Source: Pohlia nutans
Lineage: Eukaryota; Streptophyta; Bryopsida; Bryales; Mniaceae
Direction: 5' to 3'
DNA: 64,000 nt
NCBI GenBank assembly: GCA_022496805.1
Contig: CM040094.1
Span: forward strand, 8,703,501-8,767,500
This document shows positions 11,313 to 20,287 of the stretch, in pieces. Position 1 is the stretch's first letter. Every line of letters begins with the position of its first letter. Made by a program: the position numbers and the translations under genes. Under the pieces are notes generated by a model. That model was not told the origin of the DNA. It searched no databases and worked only from the letters and a program-made list of their open reading frames with translations.

Positions 11313-11846
11313 ATGGGAGATGAGAGATACATGTTTGACGGCCTAGGATGGGATGAGGAGATAGTAAGTTTAAAAGATCCCCATATTCCATTTAATCCAT
11401 TGCCGGAATGTGAGAGGAATGAGAAAAGTGCTGCAGAACGATATTGTCCTGAATATGTGATAACACTCTTCTCACAATCCATGCAAGCTTGGAAGTGGAG
11501 GGTGGAGCAGGACGAGCGGCAACGATCTGCGGACAAATTGAGGAAGGAAGATGTGGTGGCAAGAGAAGTAGATGCAGTGGAGGAAAGAGAAGAGGTGGAG
11601 GATGAGGACAATACGGTTGACAAGCAAGAAGAGGTCACGGAGGCAGTGGATTCTTCACAGCCATTGTCATTATGTGAGAGCATGCGAGGGTTATCACCAC
11701 ATCCCTTGCCATTGGGAGAACGGATGAAGGACCGAACCATTAGCTATGTAGATTTACTTCGGCCCAATCTAGTAAGCACGCCTAAATCAAACGGGGAACA
11801 TGCAGCAAGTACTTCAAGGAGCTGGGGACGTCGGAGGCGTAGATAA
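11313..11846 (+). CDS. Hypothetical acidic protein, 177 aa, in giant element
   Basis: Intact single-exon ORF starting MGDERYMFDGLGWDEE. The N-terminal 60 residues look folded (CPEYVITLFSQSMQAWKWRVEQDERQ). A Glu/Asp/Lys-rich stretch at about 75-115 is probably helical and acidic, and the C-terminus is strongly basic (SWGRRRRR), as in a nuclear or nucleic-acid-associated protein. A TATA box sits about 50 bp upstream and an AATAAA signal about 75 bp downstream (near 11919), so it could be a complete transcription unit. It points away from the left end of the element. No known domain is recognised; an accessory role in transposition is possible but not shown. Confidence 0.55.
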   Translation: MGDERYMFDGLGWDEEIVSLKDPHIPFNPLPECERNEKSAAERYCPEYVITLFSQSMQAWKWRVEQDERQRSADKLRKEDVVAREVDAVEEREEVEDEDNTVDKQEEVTEAVDSSQPLSLCESMRGLSPHPLPLGERMKDRTISYVDLLRPNLVSTPKSNGEHAASTSRSWGRRRRR

Positions 11847-11918
11847 AAAGCGGGAAGTCTAGAGTTGGACGGTGTGAGAGACATGCAAGAATTATTGTAC
11901 TGCAATGATTGGACAAGA

Positions 11919-11924
11919 ATAAAG
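11919..11924 (+). terminator. Polyadenylation signal AATAAA
   Basis: An AATAAA motif about 75 bp after the stop codon of the acidic-protein gene; position and sequence fit a cleavage/polyadenylation signal. Confidence 0.4.
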
Positions 11925-12067
11925 ATTGATCATTGAATATGGTTTGTATTATTTGTAGAGTGTAGAAGTACATATTTGTATTTTTATGAGTGATAGAGCA
12001 AGTACACACGTGGTCAACAAACAACTACGTCCATTAGGGACAAAGTATTCCTAAGCCGGGAACAAGT

Positions 12068-13989
12068 CTAGGTGGTAGAATGTGTCAAAAGGCCACCTTC
12101 AAGGATGAGCTTGACCTCGTTGAAACTAAAGGTTTGGGCGTGTATGAACAGTTTAACTTCAGGATCTAAGTTAGAAACTTTAACAAATATGTAGTACAAA
12201 TGCTTACAATTCAGATAGGAATTGCGCCTGCTCCCGAACTTGATAATCATATCTTTGAAGGCCGCGCAAGTACACTCTGGGTGAGAGCTCACCGTCACTT
12301 GGTAAATGGCATCTGTAGGAGGAGGTTTGGACTGCAACAGGATAACACAACCGAATTTTGGGTGGGGGATCATGGTCAACTTCAAAACGGTTCCGTGCAT
12401 GGCTCGAGCAGATCCAACATTTTGCTTGTGTTTTATTGAGGGTCGAGTGCCAGAGCGTCGAGTAGCCTTGGATTTCCTCATGGGAGGAATGTAGTCAGGG
12501 TTGTCGGGAATTCGAACTCTTGACAAGTCGAGTGGGTGAGCAAAGTTGTTGAATAGTCGAGTGAGAGTGACGCGCTCCTTAGAAGGAAGTTGGAATCCTG
12601 CATTCTCAAGGGCCATGATCTCCGAGCGAGTGAGTCTAGTACCAACCATAACAGGCCACACGAGAGGAATTGGGGGCTTGCCTTGGGTGTCTGAAAATGG
12701 AACAACCCACTTGCGACGGAATCCCTTCACACAACGCTCGATGTCGTATGGACAAAAAAAGAACTTCATAGGTTTTTGTTTTTGCATTGTGTAAAAATCC
12801 CAGACTCCAAAGTATGCTGGGCAAGGGACACTCCGATTGTTGGTGACGAGCTTTGCCGTGCATTTCTTCCTAGTACTCGCATGCATGGCCCAACAAGACT
12901 TGCCGGAATTGTAAGGGAGACGGGCTATATGCCAAAGCAACTCGTCAACCTTGGTCTCTTGAACAGCGGTGACTCGGCGGAAATCGAGCCCGGACGGTGG
13001 AGGCGCTTGAACTTCTTGCACGTTTGGGAAAGACTCTTCGACAATTGTAGGTAGAATTACGGGATTAGATCTAGTGAGTCTCTTACCGGGACGGGTGCGA
13101 GAAAAGTTGATGGTGTCGGGGCGGTGTGTCTCATCATCTGCACCAATAGGAGTATTGGGCCTACGCTTCTGCGATCCAAATACCTCGGCGTCCTCGAGGT
13201 GTGGATTATGAGTGCAGAATTCCTCGCCTCCGGGCATGTCCAACAAGACCTTCTGCAGCACAGTAGGATCACCGGTGCGCTCGGCACGTCGTTGGGCGCT
13301 ACGAAGTTTCAGTTCCTCCTTGCTAGGACCGTCGCCACCATTGCCCCCCTTGAGGAATTGATAGTAGGCCACCACTTGCAAGAATGCTCGGATGTAGTCA
13401 TCCACGGTGGCAACATACAAATCGCCACCCTTGTTGCCTGACGCTTGAAGCTACTTCTTGTGGACGGACTCGGCAAGATTGCACGAGGGCATTTGAGCAA
13501 AGTCCGACTCCGACATGCGATCCTCATGTTCAAAGAAAATAGAGAAGTGTGAAAATCTGAATATATCAAAGAAGTGAAGAACTTACAAGACCAAGGAAGC
13601 AAAAGACTAACTAGTTCCATGAAGCCACCCCACTAAAGATATCGGAAATGCCAAAACCCAAGCCAGAGATCAAGATGTAGCAATCCATCGTCGGAGGTAC
13701 AATTTGATGAGCTCCACCAAGCTTTGATGGCACAATATCGTGTCTCTACCTCTAGCATTGACGAGGCGTTGCGATACTGGAGGCAAAGATGCTTGTGTTG
13801 TTCCTGCAAATCGTGCTTGATATATTGTTTGGTGTGCTTCTCCAATGATTGCTTCCAATGGAAGAACCACGTCCTCTTGCGGCCCTCCATTATAATCTTG
13901 GGATCCCCGGACCCGTAGACGATACGCACGGCGTTCCAGTTGGCTTGCGCACTATCGGCCATGGGTAGTTCGCTTGCGCACTTTCGCAT
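12068..13989 (-). pseudogene. SWIM zinc-finger transposase-like gene, C-terminal half, broken
   Basis: Two exons on the minus strand, about 13989-13588 and 13522-12068, joined by a GTAAGT...AG intron. The first contains ADSAQANWNAVRIVYGSGDP and WFFHWKQSLEKHTKQYI, the second an open stretch of 450 codons. Near its C-terminus HPECTCAAF ... LNCKHLYYI forms a SWIM finger (CxC ... CxH) of the kind found at the C-terminus of MULE- and KDZ-type transposases. Reading through the exons meets at least two in-frame stops: TAG after FRYL in exon 1, and TAG after SVHKK in exon 2, just upstream of YVATVDDYI. The catalytic N-terminal part was not found upstream; the space is occupied by a short ORF on the other strand and by copia. 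Likely the remains of the element's transposase, with loss of the DDE half. Confidence 0.65.
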
Positions 13990-14204
13990 TGGGTAGTTAG
14001 AAGGTGAAACCCTAAGACATGAGTCTTATGGACTTGGCAAGTTTAGAGACGACCGTCTACTTGAGTGTGGAGGGAGTTGTGGTGTTAGAGTGCAGAAATT
14101 AGGTCTAAAGAGAGGCATTGAGAAGCACACATGAAGGAAACAAGGAAGAGGACAGTGAGTGCAACTGAACCGGAGAGGAAGGAGATAGTAAGTGTGACTA
14201 AACC

Positions 14205-14522
14205 TATTGAAGGTTAGATTAGAATGCCAAAGCCTCACACAAACACTTGGAATGCATAGGAAAGAGATGATCTTTACTCATGGGCTGCCCCTCTTAAGTA
14301 GCACACCCAAGGGAGTCCCCTTGGCAAACCATATGGGACATCAGCCCATACTCCACTCCTAGTACACTAGGATCAGCCCATATCACTTGGGAGACCCAAT
14401 TCTCATTACTTCTAACTAGTACCACTTCTCTAGTTGCAAGTCTAGCTCATTCGCATCATCTACTCTAGCTAATGCGCATGGCTATGAGCAACTTCAGCCC
14501 ACGCAATCATCCTACTCCAACA
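14205..14522 (-). repeat. Copia 3' LTR
   Basis: 318 bp, beginning TGTTGGAGTAGGATG on the minus strand. The gag-pol stop codon at 14507-14509 lies inside this LTR. It reads as identical to the 5' LTR. Confidence 0.93.
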
Positions 14523-17500
14523 CTCCCACTTTGCGAATAGCCAAAGCCTTGGAGCCCAAATGCCACCACTAGTCTTTGATGTCGATCTCTCGCAAGAGCC
14601 TTTGTCAGCACGTCCGCCACCATGTGCTCCGTTGGACAATACTTCAACTCTATCACCTTCATCTCTAACTTCTCTCGAATGAAGTGATATTGCACATCAA
14701 TGTGCTTTGTACGTGAGTGATGCGTTGGATTCTTCGCCAATGACATACTCCCTTGGTTGTCACACATGATTGTTGTAGCCTCCTCTTGAGTGCATCTCAC
14801 ATCCGCCATTAGTTGCCTCAACCAAATGGCCTCCTTTGTACCGTGGCTCGTCGCCATGTACTCCGCCTCAACCGTTGACGTGGCCGTGGTTTGTTGGCGC
14901 TTGCTATTCCATGAAACGGCCCCCGATCCAACTTTGAACATGTACCCCGTGGTCGATCTACGATCATTGGTATCACCCGCATAATCCGCATCACAATACC
15001 CACTCAACACAATGTTGTCACCTCCAAGACACAACCTCACATCACTTGTGCCTATCAAGTACCGCATGATCCACTTGACTGCAGCCCAATGACTTGAACC
15101 CGGTCTTGCCATGTGTTGACTCACAACGCTGATTGGATACGCAAGGTCCGGCCTTGTTGCAATCATAGCATACATCAATGACCCTACAGCTTGCTTGTAT
15201 GGCACATCCACCATAGATTGAGCCTCTAATGCATACTCCTCATCGGTGAGTTTCACGAGTTTGGAATTCACATCCAATGGAGTGCCAACCGGTTTGCAAT
15301 CCTCCATGCCAAAGCGTTTGAGAACATCCATAACATACTTGCTTTGATTCATTGCTATGGTGCGTGTTGCTCTATCTCGCACAAACTCAACTCCTAAACA
15401 AAAGTGCAACTCACCGAGATCACTCATCTCGTACTCGTTCTCAAGCATTGCCTTCAATGCCTTCAAAGAGCTCATGCAACTTGCAACGATGATCAAATCA
15501 TCCACATATATGATCACGATGACCACATGTTGCTCTGTTTGCATGAAATACAAGCGGTGATCAGCGATGCTCCTTGTGAACCCGATATGAACAAGAAACG
15601 TGTCAATCTTTTGATACCATGCGCGTGGAGATTGCTTCAACCCATACAATGACTTGTTCAACTTGCAAACAAGGTTCTCATTACCTCGTTGCACAAATCC
15701 TTCGGGTTGCACCATGTAGATGTCCTCGTCCAACTCGCCGTTCAAGAACGCCGTCTTCACATCCATTTGATGCATTTCGAAATCCATGGCAGCCTCGATG
15801 GCCAAAATGCATCGAATAGTGGTGAATTTCGCCACCGGTGCAAAGGTCTCATGAAAATCAACACCTTCGATTTGTGAAAAGCCCTTTGCCACCAATCTTG
15901 CCTTATAACGAACCACATCACCCGTTGCATCTCTCTTTGCACGAAATACCCACTTACAACCGATAGCGTTGCGATTCTTGGGGAGGGGAGTCAATTCCCA
16001 AGTGCCATTGTCCATCAACGATTTGTACTCCTCTTGCATGGCTTGCTCCCACTTGTTTGCATCATCACAACTCAACGCTTCACGAATCGTCAATGGAGCA
16101 TCTAAAAGTGCAACGTTTGCATGCTCCTCCTCACCTTGAGGGAGAATATGATTCTTCCACCACTCGCCAAGTGGTCTACGATTTCTCTCTGGATAACGAC
16201 GATCGCTCGAGGATGCATTGTCTTCAACCGCCGTTGCTTGTGCCTTTTTCTCGCCATTCTTCGTTTTCAAAGGTGGCTCCTCAATATGTTCCTCATCACC
16301 AGCATCTTCGTCATCTTCGTCTTCATCAACAATATCAATAACGGGAGATTTGGAAGATTGGTCCACAATCGCCGGTTTATCGCCACTTCTCCCACTTGGA
16401 CCATCGTCCAAATTGTCTTCAACCTTGGAATTCTCGCAAAATGTCACATCACGAGCTCGAATGATCTTCTTGGTCTCGAGCGACATGAGCCTGTACGCCT
16501 TGGTACCTTCACAATATCCAAGAAACACACATTTTGTTGCCTTGGCCTCAAGTTTGGTTCTTTGAGAATCGGGTACCTTTGCAAATGCGATGCATCCAAA
16601 TGTGCGCATGTGCTCCACGCGGGGTGGCCTCCCACTCCACGCTTGCTCTGGTGTCATGTTTTGAACCGCACTCGTCGGGCATCGGTTGCGTGTGTACACC
16701 GCAGTCACCACCGCTTCCGCCCAAAGGTCCAAACCCAAATTTTGTGCATGCAACATACTCCTTGCCATTTCCACAATTGTTCGATTTGCACGCTCTGCAA
16801 CTCCGTTTTGTTGTGGTGTATATGGCGTTGTGGTTTGTCTAGCAATGCCTTCTTTCTTCAATAACTCTCCAAATTGGTTGGACAAGAACTCGCCGCCATT
16901 ATCCGATCGAAACACCTTGATCTTGTGCTCGGATTGCTTCTCAACCAACGCCTTGAACTCTTTGAACTTCTCAAAACACTCGCTCTTTGCTTTGATCGGA
17001 TACAACCATATCTTCCTCGAAAAATCATCAATGAACGTCACAAAATACTTGCAACCCCCCATAGACGTGGTCTTCATCGGACCACACACGTCGGAATGCA
17101 CAATCTCAAGAACCTTGGTTGCACGAGTTGCCCCATCAACTGGAAACGGTGAGCGTTGTTGCTTGCCTTCAATACAACCCTCACATGTGAATGAACTAGG
17201 TGCGACGTGTGATTGTGCAAGATCCATGCCACTTACCATTCCACGGAGTGCTTTCACACTCTTGACATTCAAATGCCCGAGACGACGATGCCACAACGCC
17301 AACTTGTCTTCGTTTGAACTCGATTGCACCAACGTTGCGGATTCCGCCGCGTGCATCTTGGAAAACTTGATTTGGTACAAGCCGTTGACTTCGTGTATAA
17401 TGGCCACCTCCTCACGACTTGGAGACAACACAAAACACCCTTGGTCACTAAATTCCACTCGCAAATGCTTCATCACCAAATGTCGCACCGATAAAAGATT

Positions 17501-18607
17501 TGCCTTCAACTTGGGAACGTGGAGGACATCATGGATGGTAATTGTCTTCACACGACCCTTCACCTCGGTGTCTACGACGATGGATCCTTTACCCACGGCT
17601 TGAAGAACCGTATCATCACCCAAAATGACATTCTTTGGAGATATGACGTGATATGATTGGAAACAAGTCCTAATGGGCGCCATGTGACTCGAGGCTCCCG
17701 AATCGACAATCCAATCGATCACACTACCATTGCATGACACGTCACTTGCCATCATTGCATACTCGTCCCCGTCATCACTACAAGAAGAGACGCTAGTCAT
17801 AAATGCGTACTCATCACCTGCATCGTTGACCTTTGTATTGTTGGCACTTTCCTCACTCTTGCGTTTGTAGCAAAATTTTGCCAAGTGGCCCTTCTTACCG
17901 CAATAGTAGCATACCTTGTCTGTAGAGCTCCCACTGGCACCGCTCTTGGATTGCTTCGCCATAAGCGCCGCGCTATCGCCACGAGTCTCGTTCTCTTTGC
18001 GCCGCGAGAGTTCATGCAACAACCGTGATGTCACATAATCAAGAGTGAGCTCGCTAATGGGCCTACTCTCCATAGCAACGATAAGATACTCGTACGACGG
18101 CGGCAAACTCTCGAGGAGCGTCATAACGATATCACCGTCGGTAATGTTGACGTCTGCGCCGTTGAGCTGATCCGCAAGAGCCTTGACTTTGTTGATGTGC
18201 GCCAACATGTCGTCGTTTTCTTCCATCTTGATGGTGAAAAACTTGCGCCTCAAGAACAAGATATTGACCAAGCTCTTTGCCTCATGAATATTGCAAAGCT
18301 TGGCCCATGCCTCGGCGGGAGTCTTGCACGACCGAATATGAGAAAGCTGGGAATCAGAAAGATTAAGAGCCAAAATCGCAAAGGCCTTTTTCTCTCGCCG
18401 AGTGTACGCAGTTCGTACCCTAGCCTCGGCGTCGGACGAAGGCGGTTCCTCACTACCCTCAACTATCTCCCACAATTCTTTTTCGGCCATGACCATTTCC
18501 ATCTTGAATTTCCACAAGTGGAAGTTGACGCCATCGAACTTGTCTACAACCTTAGCACCTTCACCCTCAAATGTAGCCATATCCTTGATTGAAGGACGTA
18601 CGCTCAC
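14507..18607 (-). CDS. Copia gag-pol polyprotein, 1366 aa
   Basis: Encodes all proteins needed for retrotransposition. In order: a Gag region of UBN2 type (FDGVNFHLWKFKMEMVM near residue 25); a CCHC zinc knuckle CYYCGKKGHLAKFC near 230-250; an aspartic protease with DSGASSH near 300; a pre-integrase segment LALWHRRLGHL; an integrase core with HSDVCGP, FIDDFSRKIW and RSDNGGEF and the YTPQQNGVAERANRT block; reverse transcriptase with YVDDLIIVAS; and RNase H with CDADYAGD and VEAEYMA. Length and order are those of plant Ty1/copia. No stop or frameshift is seen. The first ATG is at 18607; a second in-frame ATG nine codons on (MATFEGEG) may be the real start. ORFs on the opposite strand are shadows. 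Confidence 0.95.
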   Translation of the reverse strand: MSVRPSIKDMATFEGEGAKVVDKFDGVNFHLWKFKMEMVMAEKELWEIVEGSEEPPSSDAEARVRTAYTRREKKAFAILALNLSDSQLSHIRSCKTPAEAWAKLCNIHEAKSLVNILFLRRKFFTIKMEENDDMLAHINKVKALADQLNGADVNITDGDIVMTLLESLPPSYEYLIVAMESRPISELTLDYVTSRLLHELSRRKENETRGDSAALMAKQSKSGASGSSTDKVCYYCGKKGHLAKFCYKRKSEESANNTKVNDAGDEYAFMTSVSSCSDDGDEYAMMASDVSCNGSVIDWIVDSGASSHMAPIRTCFQSYHVISPKNVILGDDTVLQAVGKGSIVVDTEVKGRVKTITIHDVLHVPKLKANLLSVRHLVMKHLRVEFSDQGCFVLSPSREEVAIIHEVNGLYQIKFSKMHAAESATLVQSSSNEDKLALWHRRLGHLNVKSVKALRGMVSGMDLAQSHVAPSSFTCEGCIEGKQQRSPFPVDGATRATKVLEIVHSDVCGPMKTTSMGGCKYFVTFIDDFSRKIWLYPIKAKSECFEKFKEFKALVEKQSEHKIKVFRSDNGGEFLSNQFGELLKKEGIARQTTTPYTPQQNGVAERANRTIVEMARSMLHAQNLGLDLWAEAVVTAVYTRNRCPTSAVQNMTPEQAWSGRPPRVEHMRTFGCIAFAKVPDSQRTKLEAKATKCVFLGYCEGTKAYRLMSLETKKIIRARDVTFCENSKVEDNLDDGPSGRSGDKPAIVDQSSKSPVIDIVDEDEDDEDAGDEEHIEEPPLKTKNGEKKAQATAVEDNASSSDRRYPERNRRPLGEWWKNHILPQGEEEHANVALLDAPLTIREALSCDDANKWEQAMQEEYKSLMDNGTWELTPLPKNRNAIGCKWVFRAKRDATGDVVRYKARLVAKGFSQIEGVDFHETFAPVAKFTTIRCILAIEAAMDFEMHQMDVKTAFLNGELDEDIYMVQPEGFVQRGNENLVCKLNKSLYGLKQSPRAWYQKIDTFLVHIGFTRSIADHRLYFMQTEQHVVIVIIYVDDLIIVASCMSSLKALKAMLENEYEMSDLGELHFCLGVEFVRDRATRTIAMNQSKYVMDVLKRFGMEDCKPVGTPLDVNSKLVKLTDEEYALEAQSMVDVPYKQAVGSLMYAMIATRPDLAYPISVVSQHMARPGSSHWAAVKWIMRYLIGTSDVRLCLGGDNIVLSGYCDADYAGDTNDRRSTTGYMFKVGSGAVSWNSKRQQTTATSTVEAEYMATSHGTKEAIWLRQLMADVRCTQEEATTIMCDNQGSMSLAKNPTHHSRTKHIDVQYHFIREKLEMKVIELKYCPTEHMVADVLTKALARDRHQRLVVAFGLQGFGYSQSGSVGVG

Positions 18608-19528
18608 AAAATTCAGCCCAGAAAGCTAAGAAAAATTGTTTTTATGATTTTTTGACAATTTTGTGATTTGTGAGGCAAATTGCACACGTACGTGCTTCTA
18701 ATGCCTCCAAACTAATTCCAAACACTAAATCAGCACCTTTGTGCTACACATCAACCTCACAACACTCAATCGTGATGGTTCTTAGTGAATTTGCACAAGA
18801 TCATACCACAACACCCTAACTAGGAGAATTGCGCACTCGTTGGCTCAAATCCACTCAAATCAGCACCCTTGTGCTTCACAACACGTAATGCACCCTATGG
18901 ACACCCTTGTGCCTTCCAAGGACTCTAAATAAATGCAAATTCAGCCCCTTCAAGTCCTAATTGCATTGAAATTCATCAAATCAGCCCCGTTGTGCATTCA
19001 CTAACCCAAACTCTAATTTTGAGCACTCCAAGGGCATAACTCACATTCCAAACCCTTGTGCAAGAATTGCAATACCAAAATCAGATTGTAGACTCACCCC
19101 AAGAGCCTCAAAGCATAAAAGTGCCTTGCAACAACACAAGTGCACAAATTGAGCACAAATTGAGCCAATAAGCTCCAATAAGCTCCAATAAGCTCCAAAT
19201 AAGCTCCAATATACTCCAACAAGCACCAATAAGCTCCAAAGCTCCAATTCAGCCCTTGTAGACGTGTATAAACTCCAAAAGTGCTCCAAAGTGCTCCAAA
19301 AGCTCCAAATCAACAAATGATAGCTCCAAAGTGCGAATTCAGCCCTCCAACACGTAGATCAAAGGTAGGAAGATTGTAATACCTCCCAATGTCGAAATCA
19401 GCCCACCAAAGCTCGAATTCAGCCCTCCAAAGTTCCAAATCAGCGCTCCAATACTCCAAAATCAGCGCTCCAACGCACGACCTCCACACAATGAGCAATC
19501 TAATCTTTGACTCACGCAAAACACATGA
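18608..19528 (-). other. Copia 5' leader with short iterated motif
   Basis: About 920 bp of leader between primer-binding site and gag. Between roughly 19140 and 19480 the motif AGCTCCAAT/AGCTCCAAA (plus strand) recurs many times at irregular spacing, mixed with AATCAGC/ATTCAGCCC units that continue through 18720-19020. Unlike the LTRs, these internal repeats look slippage-generated. They may hold packaging or enhancer functions, which is inference. Confidence 0.6.
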
Positions 19529-19542
19529 GTGGGCCCATAACC
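19529..19542 (-). promoter_or_regulatory. Primer-binding site matching initiator tRNA-Met anticodon region
   Basis: The minus strand directly after the 5' LTR reads GGTTATGGGCCCAC. The plus strand, GTGGGCCCATAACC, equals the anticodon stem-loop region of plant initiator tRNA-Met as I know it, not its 3' CCA end. That points to priming by a cleaved half-tRNA, as described for Drosophila copia and yeast Ty5. The 14-nt match and its position against the LTR support the reading. Confidence 0.75.
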
Positions 19543-19860
19543 TATTGAAGGTTAGATTAGAATGCCAAAGCCTCACACAAACACTTGGAATGCATAGGAA
19601 AGAGATGATCTTTACTCATGGGCTGCCCCTCTTAAGTAGCACACCCAAGGGAGTCCCCTTGGCAAACCATATGGGACATCAGCCCATACTCCACTCCTAG
19701 TACACTAGGATCAGCCCATATCACTTGGGAGACCCAATTCTCATTACTTCTAACTAGTACCACTTCTCTAGTTGCAAGTCTAGCTCATTCGCATCATCTA
19801 CTCTAGCTAATGCGCATGGCTATGAGCAACTTCAGCCCACGCAATCATCCTACTCCAACA
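19543..19860 (-). repeat. Copia 5' LTR
   Basis: 318 bp, reads as identical to the 3' LTR at 14205-14522. Carries the element's promoter in the minus direction. Ends TGTTGG (element 5') and TCAATA (element 3'). Confidence 0.93.
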
Positions 19861-20287
19861 AAACCAACGAAGAATAAAGAGCTGTCTAAGAAGACTGTCA
19901 TCGCAAAGGAGAGTGAACCAGTGAAGAAAAGGAAGAAGCGAGGGAGAACAAACTTCACCAACTCAAAGCAGAAGAATAAGAAGAAGCTCACGAAGGGGCG
20001 CCGAGCATTGAGGGACAAGGGACTCCAGCAGATTTGAGCGAGAGTGAAGACGAGGAAGAGGGAGGAAGTTGAAGAGGGAGGCGTAAGGTTCGATCGCTGC
20101 ATCTTGATTCAGAAGTCGAAGTGGAAGACGCAAACAAGGCGTCGGAGAGTTTTGCCGCAACGATTCAGCGCCAGGAAATGGAGACACCAAACCGAACAGA
20201 AGAAATTGTGGAAATTGTAAGTCTAACACCATTTGGATTAACCTTGTTAAAACCCATCTATGGAGCGACCATGGATCTTGTCGCAAC

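Larger units (their letters stand above)
14205..19860 (-). mobile_element. Full-length young Ty1/copia LTR retrotransposon
   Basis: A 5,656-bp element on the minus strand, flanked by 5-bp target duplications AAACC (14200-14204 and 19861-19865). The LTRs of 318 bp (14205-14522 and 19543-19860) read as identical base for base. Next to the 5' LTR (right) is a primer-binding site and next to the 3' LTR (left) a purine tract (minus strand AAAGTGGGAG). A single open gag-pol frame of 1,366 codons is present. Intact ORF and matching LTRs mean a very recent, possibly still active insertion. It lies inside the giant element, so it is younger than that element. Confidence 0.95.
14131..20037 (+). pseudogene. 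Small basic-protein ORF split by the copia insertion
   Basis: An ORF starts at ATG 14131 (MKETRKRT) and reaches the left copia target duplication at 14204. It resumes in the same frame at 19866 and ends with a stop at 20037. Removing the element and one AAACC copy gives an uninterrupted 81-residue frame, very rich in Lys and Arg (KKRKKRGR, KKKLTKGRR), like a nuclear or DNA-binding protein. Beyond the stop an alternative frame reads SESEDEEEGG, so a longer ancestral protein with a frameshift is possible. No family is recognised. The continuity of the frame suggests the gene was still open when copia inserted. Confidence 0.45.

Noticed and set aside
16121..17603. Plus-strand ORFs of 247 and 305 codons
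   Set aside because: Antisense to the intact copia gag-pol frame and without known motifs.
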